From: Acidobacteriota bacterium
Lineage (GTDB): Bacteria > Acidobacteriota > Thermoanaerobaculia > Thermoanaerobaculales > Thermoanaerobaculaceae
Assembly (NCBI GenBank): GCA_003158745.1
Contig: PMLC01000135.1
Span: 8,954-63,541, forward strand
Direction of reading: 5' to 3'
DNA: 54,588 bases
In this document: positions 43,153 through 51,837 of the stretch, piece after piece
How the letters are laid out: every line of letters starts with the position of its first letter
Numbering within the stretch: position 1 is the stretch's first letter
Position numbers and translations under genes: made by a program
Notes under the pieces: model-generated
Told to the model about the DNA's origin: nothing
What the model saw: the letters and a program-made list of their open reading frames with translations, nothing else
Databases searched by the model: none

Positions 43153-45257
43153 GCGACTGGCGGCGGAGCTGGCAACGCTACCGGCGCCAGAACCGTTTCC
43201 TGGTGGGCCTGTACCTGCTCCTGCTGCTGCTCGCGGGGGCGGCCTACGCCCTCTTTTCCCGCATGGCTCGCCTGCCTGCTGAACAGTTCACCAACCGGTT
43301 GCTCACGTTCCTGTTGTGGTGGTTTGACCTCACGCTGATCGCCATCCTGCTCTTCATTCTGCTGCGGAACTTCTTCAAGCTGGCGCTCGAGCGGCACTAC
43401 GGGATCCTCGGATCGCGCTTCAGGACGAAGCTCCTGCTCTCCTACCTCGTCGTGATCCTGGTGCCCACCGCGCTGCTTTTCCTGCTTTCCGCCGGGCTGC
43501 TCTCGGGGGCGGCGAAGGCTTGGTTCTCGGAGCCGGTCGAGCGCATGGCTAGTGCCAGCGTCGAGCTCTCGGACGCCGTACGGGCCCAGGCGGAGGCGCG
43601 CACGATGCGCGCTGCCGGAGTGATCGCCGACCGTCTTCAACGGATTGCGAGCGAGCCCGGTCGACTGTCGGAGCTGGAGCGTCTACACGCGGAGCTCGGG
43701 GACCACCTCACCGGCCTGCTCCAGGGTGGGATCCCGGTCGTGGAGTTTGCGGATCCTCGCCAGCGGTTGCTCCAGAGGTTGCCGCCGCTGCCGCCGGAGG
43801 CGTTCAGAGTGGATGGCGTGCGTGGCGAGCGCTTCGGCGGGACACTGGTGGTGCGGGCATGGAAGCGACTGCCGGACAGGTTTGCGGTGCTGGTGGGCGA
43901 GGCGCTCCCCGAGGAGCTCGTGGCGGCGCAGGCACGCCTCGCGGCTGGCGGCGTCGCCTACGAACGCCTCAAGATGGAACGCCCGACGATCACCGCCACC
44001 GTGGTGCTCGGTTTCGGTGGCCTCGCATTGATCGTGGCTTTCGGAGCGATCTGGCTCGGTTTGTACCTCTCCCGGCGCTTCACTGCGCCGCTTGTCGCGC
44101 TCGCGGCGACGACTCAGAGGATTGCCGGAGGCGAGTCGCTCGAGACCGTGCCCCTCCCGGCCGAGGACGAGGTGGGGATGCTACTCGGCTCGTTCAACTC
44201 GATGGTCCAGCGTCTGAGCCAGCGCGAGAACGAGCTGAAGTCCGCGGTCCACCGCTTGGACGCGGTGCTGGGAGCGGTGCGCACGGGCGTGCTGACACTC
44301 GACGCGCAGCGGGAACACGTAGCCGGCAACCCGGCGGCGGCCGCGATGCTGGGCGTACCAGAGCTCGCGACCGGGGAGCTTCCCCTCGAGGCCCTGGCCG
44401 TGGCAGGCCTGCCGCGCCTGGTGGAGACCATCCGCACGGCTGAGGGAGCAGTGCGTGGATCGCTCACCATCTACCCGGGAGAAATCGCGCGGCACCTCGA
44501 GATGGCGCTCGTGCCGCTCGGTGACCCGACGCGGCCGGAAGGGTGGGTTGTGGCTTTGGAGGACCTCACGCAGCTGCTGCGCGCCCAGCGGCAGGCGGCG
44601 TGGAGTGAGGTGGCCCGGCGCATCGCCCACCAGATCAAGAACCCGCTCACGCCGATCCGGCTCGCGGCGGAGCGCATGGCGCGGCAGGTCGAGCGCGGCA
44701 ACCTAGACATCGAGACGATCGTCACGCAAGGGAGCCAAGCGATTGTGCAGCACGTCCAGGCGATGCAGGAAATGGTCGACAGCTTCGCGCGCTACGCCAA
44801 GATGCCACCGCTCGCGAGGAGGCCGGTGCCGATCGGCGAGCTGGCCCAGCAGGCCGTGGCGCTCTACCAGGGTGTCCGAGAGGGCCTTTCGATCGTGCTC
44901 GCCGACGGCTCGCATGGGATGAACGTCCTGATCGACCCGGAGCAGTTCCGCCAGGTCCTGACAAACCTCATCGACAACGCGGTCGAAGCTTCGCCTGCGA
45001 ATGGAGTGGTCGTGGTGGGGATCGAGAGGGAAGCGGACGAGGTGGTGGTCTCGGTGACGGATGAGGGCCCGGGGTTGCCGATGGAAGATCCGGAGGTGCT
45101 CTTCCAACCGTTCTACTCGACGAAGGGGAGGGGCTCGGGGGTGGGCCTCGCGATGGTGCAGAGGATAGTCACCGACCACGGTGGGACGGTGAGGCTGGAG
45201 CCCAACGAGCTTCACGGAGTGCGGGCGGTGGTGCGGATTCCGGAGGGCGAGGCGTGA
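43149..45257 (+). CDS. NtrY-like membrane sensor histidine kinase
   Basis: 702 residues with several membrane helices (about 20-40, 55-75, 95-115 and 280-305), an extracytoplasmic region between the third and fourth, HAMP (about 305-355), a PAS-like domain (about 365-470), HisKA and HATPase. The phospho-acceptor is His494 in EVARRIAHQIKNPLTPIRL. N box NLIDNAVEAS, and G boxes DEGPGLP and GRGSGVGLAMVQRI are intact. The architecture matches NtrY (nitrogen/envelope-responsive kinases). Start is GTG 43149, which overlaps the DUF4390 TGA. It is coupled by GTGA to the response regulator. Its position next to lpxC suggests an envelope-stress role rather than nitrogen. Confidence 0.93.
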   Translation: MSDWRRSWQRYRRQNRFLVGLYLLLLLLAGAAYALFSRMARLPAEQFTNRLLTFLLWWFDLTLIAILLFILLRNFFKLALERHYGILGSRFRTKLLLSYLVVILVPTALLFLLSAGLLSGAAKAWFSEPVERMASASVELSDAVRAQAEARTMRAAGVIADRLQRIASEPGRLSELERLHAELGDHLTGLLQGGIPVVEFADPRQRLLQRLPPLPPEAFRVDGVRGERFGGTLVVRAWKRLPDRFAVLVGEALPEELVAAQARLAAGGVAYERLKMERPTITATVVLGFGGLALIVAFGAIWLGLYLSRRFTAPLVALAATTQRIAGGESLETVPLPAEDEVGMLLGSFNSMVQRLSQRENELKSAVHRLDAVLGAVRTGVLTLDAQREHVAGNPAAAAMLGVPELATGELPLEALAVAGLPRLVETIRTAEGAVRGSLTIYPGEIARHLEMALVPLGDPTRPEGWVVALEDLTQLLRAQRQAAWSEVARRIAHQIKNPLTPIRLAAERMARQVERGNLDIETIVTQGSQAIVQHVQAMQEMVDSFARYAKMPPLARRPVPIGELAQQAVALYQGVREGLSIVLADGSHGMNVLIDPEQFRQVLTNLIDNAVEASPANGVVVVGIEREADEVVVSVTDEGPGLPMEDPEVLFQPFYSTKGRGSGVGLAMVQRIVTDHGGTVRLEPNELHGVRAVVRIPEGEA

Positions 45258-46594
45258 GCCACGGGAGCATCCTTGTCGTCGACGACGAACGGGGGATTCT
45301 CGAGCAGTTGGGGGGGATCCTGCGTGACGAGGGGTTCGCGGTGACGGCGGTGCCGTCCGGCGAGGAGGCGCTCACGGCCGTCTCGCGCGAGCTGTACGAC
45401 TTGATCCTGCTCGACGTCGCACTCCCCGGCATGGACGGTATCGAGGCGCTGCGCCAGATGCGCTCGTCCGGGCAGGGAATGCCAGTCGTCATGATCTCCG
45501 GCCACGCCACCGCGGAGCAGGCAGTGCGCGCCTTGAAGGAAGGGGCGGTCGACTTCCTGGAGAAGCCCCTCGCACTCGAGCGAGTACTCCTCACGGTGAG
45601 TAACACCCTGGCGCATGCGCGCCTCGAGCAGCAGCTCCTGGTCGAGCGCGAGGAGGAGGGACCTTCGCTCACCGGCGTGTCACCGGCGATCGTGGAGCTG
45701 CGGCGCCAGATCATGCTCGCCGCCCCCACCGACTCTCGGGTGTTCATCACGGGTCCCAACGGTGCCGGGAAGGAGGTCGTGGCGCGCCAACTGCACCACT
45801 ACTCGCGCCGCTCAGCCGGACCGTTCGTGGCCGTCAACTGTGCCGCGATCCCCGCAGAGCTCATCGAGAGCGAGCTGTTTGGCCACCTGAAAGGGGCTTT
45901 CACCGGCGCGGTGGAGAGTAAGCGAGGCAAGTTCGAACTCGCCGACGGCGGCACCCTCTTCCTCGACGAGGTCGGCGACATGAGCCTCCTCACCCAGGCC
46001 AAGGTGCTGCGCGTGCTGCAGGAATCGCGTTTCACCCGTCTGGGGGGGGCACACGAGGTGCGGGTGGACGTTCGGGTTGTAGCCGCCACCAACAAGAACC
46101 TCGAGGACGAGATCGGAGGAGGCCGGTTCCGGCAGGACCTCCTCTTCCGCCTCAACGTGATCCCCATCAGGGTGCCGTCCGTCAGGGAGCGGCCGGAGGA
46201 CGTGCCGCTGCTCGTCCAGGAGTTCATGCTCCGGTTCGCCCGGCGTGTCGGCGCCAGGCCCAAGCTCGTGACTCCGGGAGCCATGGAGGTCCTAAAGTCG
46301 CACTCCTGGCCCGGCAACGTGCGCGAGGTCCGCAACGTGGTCGAGCGCCTCATGATCATGGTGGCCGGCGATGAGATCACCCCGGCTGTCCTGGATCTCC
46401 CTGCCGGTGCGGTGGCCGTTACGGGGGGCGCCATGACAACGCTCAGGCAGGCGCGTGAGCTTTTCGAGCGGGAGTACATCGCGAGGGTCGTGGGCTCCTG
46501 CGGCGGCAACATGTCCCGGGCCGCGCGGGTGCTCGGTCTCGAACGCTCGCACCTGTACCGCAAGCTCCGCGCCCTCGGTTTGCGCCCGCGTTGA
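45254..46594 (+). CDS. NtrC-family sigma-54-dependent response regulator
   Basis: 446 residues: receiver domain (phospho-acceptor Asp54 in LILLDVALPGMDG), AAA+ sigma-54 interaction domain with Walker A GPNGAGKE (GESGTGKE is usual), GAFTGA at 214-219, and Walker B GGTLFLDEV, then a Fis-type helix-turn-helix (about 410-443, NMSRAARVLGLERSHLYRKL). GAFTGA means it can drive sigma-54 promoters. Start is GTG 45254, overlapping the kinase stop. It is the likely partner of the kinase. No clear -24/-12 element was seen in the immediate upstream region of lpxC. Targets are unknown. Confidence 0.95.
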   Translation: MSHGSILVVDDERGILEQLGGILRDEGFAVTAVPSGEEALTAVSRELYDLILLDVALPGMDGIEALRQMRSSGQGMPVVMISGHATAEQAVRALKEGAVDFLEKPLALERVLLTVSNTLAHARLEQQLLVEREEEGPSLTGVSPAIVELRRQIMLAAPTDSRVFITGPNGAGKEVVARQLHHYSRRSAGPFVAVNCAAIPAELIESELFGHLKGAFTGAVESKRGKFELADGGTLFLDEVGDMSLLTQAKVLRVLQESRFTRLGGAHEVRVDVRVVAATNKNLEDEIGGGRFRQDLLFRLNVIPIRVPSVRERPEDVPLLVQEFMLRFARRVGARPKLVTPGAMEVLKSHSWPGNVREVRNVVERLMIMVAGDEITPAVLDLPAGAVAVTGGAMTTLRQARELFEREYIARVVGSCGGNMSRAARVLGLERSHLYRKLRALGLRPR

Positions 46595-46625
46595 CCGCTC
46601 CGCGCCAGGGCGGTAGCATGAGCGG

Positions 46626-48842
46626 ATGGGGTACCCGGGCGATTCGAACCTCGATCAAGCCGTGCAGCAGCGCATCCTCACTGCCTTCAAGGAGGCAGTT
46701 CGCCTGTACCGCGAAGGGCACGGCGAGGAGGCGCGAACCATTCTGCGTTCCATCGCCGACGTCGACGCGAGCTTCACCCCGGCCCAACGCCTGGAGCAGG
46801 CAATCTCCGCCGGTGCACCGGTCGATCTCGCGCAGCTGATTGGCGAGGTCGCCGCACGCGGTGACGTGGACGTCGATGCGACGGTGGCGAAAGCGCGGCA
46901 GGCCCTCGCCCAGCGCGATTTCCAGGGCGCACTGACCCTCGTCCAAACTGTCTTGCGCGATCTGCCGGGTCACGCTGAGGCGAGGCAGCTGGCCGGGGAG
47001 ATTCAAGGCAGGATGCGTGCAGGCGGCGAGATCCAGACTCACATCGAGCGGGTTCGCCAGGCGCTCGACGCCGGCCTCGCCGAAGAGGCGAGGGGCTTCC
47101 TCAAGCTGGCAAAGAACCTCGATCCGACGCACCCGGAGCTCGCGCTGCTCGAGCGGCGACTCCAGCTCGCTGCGCAGCCGCTCGCGACCGAAGCCGAGCC
47201 CGAATTCGAGTTCGAGGTGTTCGAGCAACCCTCTGAACGGCCAGACACGGCCCCGGAGCCCTCCGCTCCGCCGGTGCAGGCTCCCGTTTCGGCGGCTCCG
47301 GTGCCGGGAACCGCCGGAGCACAGTCCCAGCCGCCCCACGCTCCGAAGGCTCCCTCGGTTCCGTCGGTGTCGACACCCCCGCAGGTGGCTGCGCAGCCTG
47401 CGGCGGCCGCAGCAGCCCCGACGTCCCTGCCGCCAACACCTGGGGCGGCGCCAGTGCCTCCTCCGACCGTCGGCGGGATGACGTTCGACGCGCCCGGTGC
47501 GAGCGCGCCGGTCGAATTTCACCCGGGGTTTGCCGACGATTTCGGAGCCCCAGACGCCGGCCAGGCGGAGAACACCTCGGCGCGCGTTGATGCGCTTCTC
47601 GAGCAGGGGCAGCGGGAGTTCGATCAGGGAGATTTTCAGGGTGCTGTCGATACCTGGTCCAGGATCTACCTCATCGACGTGTCCAACGCAGAGGCCGACC
47701 GCCGCATCGAGCAGGCGCGCCGTCGCCGGGAGGAGATCGAGCGTCAGGCGGAGCAGCACTTCTACGAGGCGCGGGAGGCATTCGAACAGAAGCGGTTCGA
47801 GGACGCTCGTGCGGCCTGCCAGCAGGTCCTCAAGCTCGTTCCTCAGCACCTCGAGGCTCACGACCTCCTGCAGCGTCTCGAAACCCCCGCAGCGCCGCCG
47901 CCGCCGTCATCGAACCTCGCGGCTGAGGAGGATCTCTTCCGCGATGAGTTCGTGCCGGCGACAATTTCCTCCCCGTCCGGGTCCTCGCCGGCGGTACGCT
48001 CGACGGCGCCGGCCTCACGACCGATGGCGCCACCCGAATCAGGCGAGGCGGCGGGATCTCGCGAGGTCGCCGGGCCGGTGGCGCGCGCTCGAACCACCTC
48101 CCTGCCTCTGGCGTGGATTGGGGTCGGCCTCGGTGTGCTGTTGCTCGTGGGGGTCGGCGCGCTTCTCCTTCGGGGCAAGGTCTTCTCTGGCGGGCGGACG
48201 GCAGCGACGGAGGCGATCGCCGAATCCGAACAGCTCGCCAAGCAAGGCCGGCTCCAGGAGGCGATCCAGTTGCTCCAGAGCCTCCAGGGCGGGGTCGAGG
48301 GTGAGTTGGCGAACCGCGTGAACCAGCGGGTACTGGAGTATCAACGTCGGCTCAAGGCGTCGGCGACCCCAAAACCCGCGGCCGATGGGCAGGCGGTGAA
48401 GGACGCCCTCGCCGCAGGCCACCGCGTAAAGGCGATGGGATTGGTCCGGGAGGGCCTCGCAAAGGTCCCTGGCGACGCGGAGCTGACGAGGCTGCAGTCG
48501 GAGATCACGGCGTACGACCCCGCCATCGCCGCGCTCTCGGACGCGGTGGCCGCCAAAAACTGGGAGTCAATCCGTTTGCTCACGGACCAGATGCTCAAGA
48601 ACCACCCCGAAGATGCGGAGTTGCTCCGCGGCTGGTCGGTTGCCACCTTCAACGTTGCCGTGCTGCACCTGAGGAAGTATCAGGTGGCGGAGGGGCACGA
48701 GCTGCTCGTCGAGCTCTCGAAACGGGTCAGTGACCCCGACGCCGACCGGCTCCAGCAGCTGGCGAAGAGCTACCTGTCGAGGCCGGTCGACCCGAGGTAC
48801 CAGATCTTCGTGAGCAACGTGGATCTGCGGCAGGTCGACTGA
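46626..48842 (+). CDS. Large TPR protein with central membrane anchor
   Basis: 738 residues. The N-terminal part (1-200) has TPR-like helical repeats (AVRLYREGHGEEARTIL, ARQALAQRDFQGALTLV, ALDAGLAEEARGFLKLAKNL). A Pro/Ala-rich low-complexity stretch follows (about 200-300), a second TPR block (about 325-420, REFDQGDFQGAVDTWSRIYL), another Pro/Ser linker, a membrane helix (about 494-516) and a C-terminal periplasmic TPR-like block (about 525-735). It probably scaffolds cytoplasmic and periplasmic partners. The start at 46626 is 31 bp after the response-regulator gene, and its stop overlaps the RDD gene start. Function unknown, but context suggests envelope regulation. Confidence 0.85.
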   Translation: MGYPGDSNLDQAVQQRILTAFKEAVRLYREGHGEEARTILRSIADVDASFTPAQRLEQAISAGAPVDLAQLIGEVAARGDVDVDATVAKARQALAQRDFQGALTLVQTVLRDLPGHAEARQLAGEIQGRMRAGGEIQTHIERVRQALDAGLAEEARGFLKLAKNLDPTHPELALLERRLQLAAQPLATEAEPEFEFEVFEQPSERPDTAPEPSAPPVQAPVSAAPVPGTAGAQSQPPHAPKAPSVPSVSTPPQVAAQPAAAAAAPTSLPPTPGAAPVPPPTVGGMTFDAPGASAPVEFHPGFADDFGAPDAGQAENTSARVDALLEQGQREFDQGDFQGAVDTWSRIYLIDVSNAEADRRIEQARRRREEIERQAEQHFYEAREAFEQKRFEDARAACQQVLKLVPQHLEAHDLLQRLETPAAPPPPSSNLAAEEDLFRDEFVPATISSPSGSSPAVRSTAPASRPMAPPESGEAAGSREVAGPVARARTTSLPLAWIGVGLGVLLLVGVGALLLRGKVFSGGRTAATEAIAESEQLAKQGRLQEAIQLLQSLQGGVEGELANRVNQRVLEYQRRLKASATPKPAADGQAVKDALAAGHRVKAMGLVREGLAKVPGDAELTRLQSEITAYDPAIAALSDAVAAKNWESIRLLTDQMLKNHPEDAELLRGWSVATFNVAVLHLRKYQVAEGHELLVELSKRVSDPDADRLQQLAKSYLSRPVDPRYQIFVSNVDLRQVD

Positions 48843-49357
48843 TGGCGCCTCGCACGCCGCCGTCAGGGCAGCTCGACATCCCCCTCGTATGGGAGACCGA
48901 GCCGGGAGCCGAGACAAAGGAAACTGCGCCGGCGCCGGGGAACGCGCCGGCTGCCTCCGCGCCCGTTGCCGGTGCCGTGCGGTTGTGGGTGGCGGCGCTT
49001 GTCGACGCGGGCATAACGGCCGTTGGGGCGGCCGCGTTGGTGGCGCTGGCAGCGCTGCTCGTCGAGAGCATCGCGCCGGGGCAGTTGGTGCTCGCAGCAG
49101 CCGCTGGCGTGGAGGCCGTGGCCGTCGTTGCCCTCGGGTGCTTGTGGGGCTGGCGCGCAACCCCGGGCATGCTAGTCCTGGGCGTCTGCTTCTCTGAGCC
49201 TATCCCGTTCGGTCGGGTGTGCAGGCTGTGGCTGGTGTGGTTGCCTTCCCTCGTGCTGGCAGGCATCCCGCTCGTTGTGCGTCGCCGTGGCGAGAGCGCG
49301 GCCGAGCGTCTCGCGGGCGGTGTGCTCAGGTTTCGCTCGCTTCCCGCGAGCGTTTGA
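48842..49357 (+). CDS. RDD-family membrane protein
   Basis: 171 residues. A proline-rich cytosolic N-terminus of about 45 residues is followed by RLWVAALVDAGITAVGAAAL (the R..D signature of RDD), a second membrane helix, and LWGWRATPGMLVLGV, a family phrase before the last helical segment. RDD proteins are small membrane proteins, some linked to ion or osmotic homeostasis. Start ATG shares one base with the preceding stop (TGATG), so it is coupled to the TPR gene. Its end overlaps the convergent DUF4177 gene by 32 bp. Confidence 0.8.
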   Translation: MAPRTPPSGQLDIPLVWETEPGAETKETAPAPGNAPAASAPVAGAVRLWVAALVDAGITAVGAAALVALAALLVESIAPGQLVLAAAAGVEAVAVVALGCLWGWRATPGMLVLGVCFSEPIPFGRVCRLWLVWLPSLVLAGIPLVVRRRGESAAERLAGGVLRFRSLPASV

Positions 49358-49529
49358 ACACCATGCCGATATGGTCCGTGGCTCCCGTCTTGAAGTTGAT
49401 CGCGGTGATGCCGACGAGCTCCCAGCCGTCCTCCCCTAGGCGGTTGAGGTCTGGTTCCTTCATCGGATCGAGGCGGTAGTTCTCCGAGCGGACGTTGATG
49501 ATCCGATACTCCCAGACGACGCGCGCCAT
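49326..49529 (-). CDS. DUF4177-type small protein
   Basis: 67 residues. Family features are WEYRIINV, LNRLGEDGWELVGITAIN and TGATDHIGMVFKR, the pattern of DUF4177 (small cytosolic proteins, function unknown). The ATG at 49529 starts it; the open frame upstream belongs to the shadow of the glycosyltransferase gene. Its 3' end overlaps the RDD gene tail to tail by 32 bp, so the two transcripts are antisense there. Confidence 0.8.
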   Translation of the reverse strand: MARVVWEYRIINVRSENYRLDPMKEPDLNRLGEDGWELVGITAINFKTGATDHIGMVFKRSREASET

Positions 49530-49595
49530 GCCGGCCTCCCCGCCCTCCCAGGCGTTCTGTTCTGCGCTTTTGCTCGCTCGAGTATACCATCGAGG

Positions 49596-50330
49596 ATGAA
49601 GGCCGTGGCGAGCCAAACCAGCCTCTCGGTTGTGGTTCCCGCGTACAACGAGGAGCATCGCCTCCCCTCCACTCTCGATCGCATTGCTCGGTACCTGGCC
49701 GGCCAGGGTCGGCTCTTGCCGACCGAGATCGTGGTCGTCGATGACGGATCCACCGACGGGACCTCTGGCGTGGTGGAGGCGTTTCGGCCCCCGCAGGGAA
49801 TCGAGGTCAGGCTCGTGCGGCTCGGCTCCAACCGCGGAAAAGGCGCTGGCGTCCGCGCCGGTCTGGCGGCGAGCCGCGGTTCGCGCGTCTTGATCTCGGA
49901 CGCCGATCTCTCCTCGCCTATCGAGGAAATTGAGGCGTTGCTGGCGTGCGGCGCGGACGTGGCGGTCGGTTCGCGCGGCGTGCGGCGCGAGCTGATCGGC
50001 AGGCACCAGCCCCTGGTGCGGGACACGATGGGACGGATCTTCAACCTTGCTCTCCGCATGATGGGCCTCACGCGCTTCAGGGACACGCAGTGCGGTTTCA
50101 AACTGCTGGACGGCGAGCTCGCCCGCCGTCTTGCCGGAACCATGCGCCTCGACGGGTTCGCTTTCGACGTGGAGATGCTGGCGCGGGCGCAGCGCCTCGG
50201 CGTCACGATCGCCGAGGTCCCGGTGCGCTGGTACCACGTGGATGCATCCCGCGTCCGCCCCCTGCGCCATGGCCTCCAAATGCTGCGTGACGCGCTCCGC
50301 GTGCGCCTCTGGCTCTGGCTGGGCCGCTGA
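49596..50330 (+). CDS. GT2 glycosyltransferase, dolichyl/undecaprenyl-phosphate sugar synthase type
   Basis: 244 residues. GT-A fold phrases: SVVVPAYNEEHRLPSTLDRI, EIVVVDDGSTDGTSGVVEAF, SNRGKGAGVRAGLAASRG, the metal-binding VLISDADLSSP, and DTQCGFKLLDGELAR with FAFDVEMLARAQRLGV. These match GT2 enzymes such as dolichyl-phosphate beta-glucosyltransferase (ALG5) relatives that charge a polyprenyl phosphate with a sugar. There is no C-terminal membrane anchor. It stands alone, divergent from the DUF4177 gene. The sugar donor is not determinable. Confidence 0.9.
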   Translation: MKAVASQTSLSVVVPAYNEEHRLPSTLDRIARYLAGQGRLLPTEIVVVDDGSTDGTSGVVEAFRPPQGIEVRLVRLGSNRGKGAGVRAGLAASRGSRVLISDADLSSPIEEIEALLACGADVAVGSRGVRRELIGRHQPLVRDTMGRIFNLALRMMGLTRFRDTQCGFKLLDGELARRLAGTMRLDGFAFDVEMLARAQRLGVTIAEVPVRWYHVDASRVRPLRHGLQMLRDALRVRLWLWLGR

Positions 50331-50337
50331 CCAACCG

Positions 50338-50460
50338 GAAGAGGAAAGAGGTAAAAGGTAAGAGGTAAGAGGGAAGACGGAAGACTCCCCGGCAGTCCCG
50401 TCTCTCGTCTTCCGTCTACCGTCTACCTTCTGCCTTTTACCTCCCACCTTCTTCCTTTCG
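50338..50460. repeat. 3'-end repeat D (GGAAGACGG hairpin)
   Basis: The left arm (50338-50389) has AGAGGTAAAAGGTAAGAGG and GGGAAGACGGAAGACT; the right arm (50398-50460) has CGTCTTCCGTCTACCGTC and CTTTTACCTCCCACCTTC, its reverse complement. It starts 8 bp after the glycosyltransferase stop and ends at the VOC remnant. Confidence 0.8.
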
Positions 50461-50462
50461 TC

Positions 50463-50690
50463 TCACTTATTCGTCACCGGCTGGAGGAGCCCGAACATGG
50501 TGCCCTCCGGGTTCGCGCAGCAGGCGTGCAGCCCGACGCCAGCGATCTCGCCGGGGCCGTGGATCTTCGTCCCGCCCGCCGACTCGACTCCGGCGAGGGC
50601 GTCTTGGGGGGTTCCACGTCGATGGTGTTGATGACCCGCTGCGCGAGGTGACCGTGCTCGATCCGGGCTGAAGACCGCTCTGCAATTCTC
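50463..50690 (-). pseudogene. Frameshifted fragment of a VOC (glyoxalase-like) protein
   Basis: The C-terminal VOC half is readable: GLHACCANPEGTMFGLLQP preceded by ALAGVESAGGTKIHGPGEI, as in small dioxygenase/glyoxalase-family proteins. The expected strand before it, QRVINTIDVEP, lies in a different frame, so a frameshift is present near 50605-50615. The N-terminal half of the domain is absent. A short degenerate remnant. Confidence 0.65.
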
Positions 50691-50759
50691 GCGCGCCCGA
50701 CCAGCGCTCGCCGGAGGCGTCCAGGGTACGGGGAGACGCACGACCTGGAACTCGGAGCG

Positions 50760-51329
50760 CTACTCCAAGAGCAGTCTGACCCCGCCGACGAGTTGCGCCG
50801 CCAGGTTATAGACCACCGCCGTCACGGCTCCGAGAACGAACCCAGCGGCACCATAAACCAGCGGAAGCAGCACGATGGCGAGGACCGCCAGCAGCGGCCC
50901 GTGGAGGAACGGGATCTCCTCCGCCAGAGGGGTGAACGACACGACCGCGACCGCGAGTCCGACAAACAGGCCCATCACCGCGTGGATGAGCCCGCTCAGC
51001 GCGGCAAGCGATGCCACCCCGATCCGCTTGACCCGCCAGAAAACGGCCGTGGCTTCGACGAACTCGGTCTGGGGCGCTCCGACTTCCTCCGGGCCATGCG
51101 AGGGCAGCGGCGGGTCTTCGAACGGTGAGCTTCCGAGCGGCAGGACAGGAGGCGGTGGCTCGGGAGGTGCCGCGACCGGGTGCGTTGGCGCCGGCTCGGG
51201 TTCCGTGCCGGACAGCGCGACCTTGAAGGGGTGGCCGCACGACGGGCATTTGAGGTCGCGTCCCTGGTACCGGTCGGGAACCGCGAGCTGACGGCCGCAT
51301 CCAGTGCAGGTGTTTGTGATTGTAGCCAT
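50760..51329 (-). CDS. Zinc-ribbon membrane protein (DUF3566-like)
   Basis: 189 residues. An N-terminal zinc ribbon (CTGCG at about 8-12 and CPSCG at about 28-32) is followed by a Pro-rich linker (about 45-90), then two membrane helices with a conserved-looking C-terminus LVYGAAGFVLGAVTAVVYNL and GGVRLLLE, similar to the DUF3566 transmembrane domain. ATG 51329 matches a zinc-ribbon start (MATITNTCTGCGR). Function unknown. Confidence 0.75.
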   Translation of the reverse strand: MATITNTCTGCGRQLAVPDRYQGRDLKCPSCGHPFKVALSGTEPEPAPTHPVAAPPEPPPPVLPLGSSPFEDPPLPSHGPEEVGAPQTEFVEATAVFWRVKRIGVASLAALSGLIHAVMGLFVGLAVAVVSFTPLAEEIPFLHGPLLAVLAIVLLPLVYGAAGFVLGAVTAVVYNLAAQLVGGVRLLLE

Positions 51330-51449
51330 CGCACCCCCTCGCTCCCGACGGTCGCCGCAGCGAGGCGAACGCGGAGCCTCCCCATGGTAGACCACGCCGC
51401 CCATGTCACCAGGTGCGCCGGCGTGGTTGCGAGCGTGCGATCATTGTGC

Positions 51450-51650
51450 ATGTCCATGGGAACCATTCTTGTGGCTGTCGTCTTCAGCCTGGCGGGGTTC
51501 GCCGCATTCCGCTACGGCAAGAAGAACAGCGAGGTGCGGCCGATGCTGCTCGGCGCGGCGCTCATGGTGTACGGCTACTTCGTCTCGAACGTATGGCTCT
51601 CCCTCCTTGTGGGTTGTGTGCTGACCGCCCTCATCTTCTTCCCGCGGTGA
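51450..51650 (+). CDS. Small two-helix membrane protein
   Basis: 66 residues, two membrane helices (VAVVFSLAGFAAFRYGK and SLLVGCVLTALIFF) with a short polar loop (KKNSEVRPM). ATG 51450 or 51456 can start it; the longer open frame upstream is not coding. Similar short proteins are widespread without function. Confidence 0.65.
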   Translation: MSMGTILVAVVFSLAGFAAFRYGKKNSEVRPMLLGAALMVYGYFVSNVWLSLLVGCVLTALIFFPR

Positions 51651-51837
51651 CCGGCGGCCCTGGCCCAACGAAACTCGCTGATCACGTGAGGCGGCGGCCT
51701 CGTGCCACAATCCGTGTAACCCTGTGTTCGAGGATAACGCCGGCGCGAGGACGCCGGCGACGGGCGTGACCGTGGCGGCCCACCCGGTGATGCGCCCGAA
51801 CAGACGCTCACAGCCGCCCTGTCATACTCTCCATCGG

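Noticed and set aside
46630-46660. tRNA-like string with GATTCGAACC
   Set aside because: No cloverleaf can be formed and it lies inside the start of the TPR gene.
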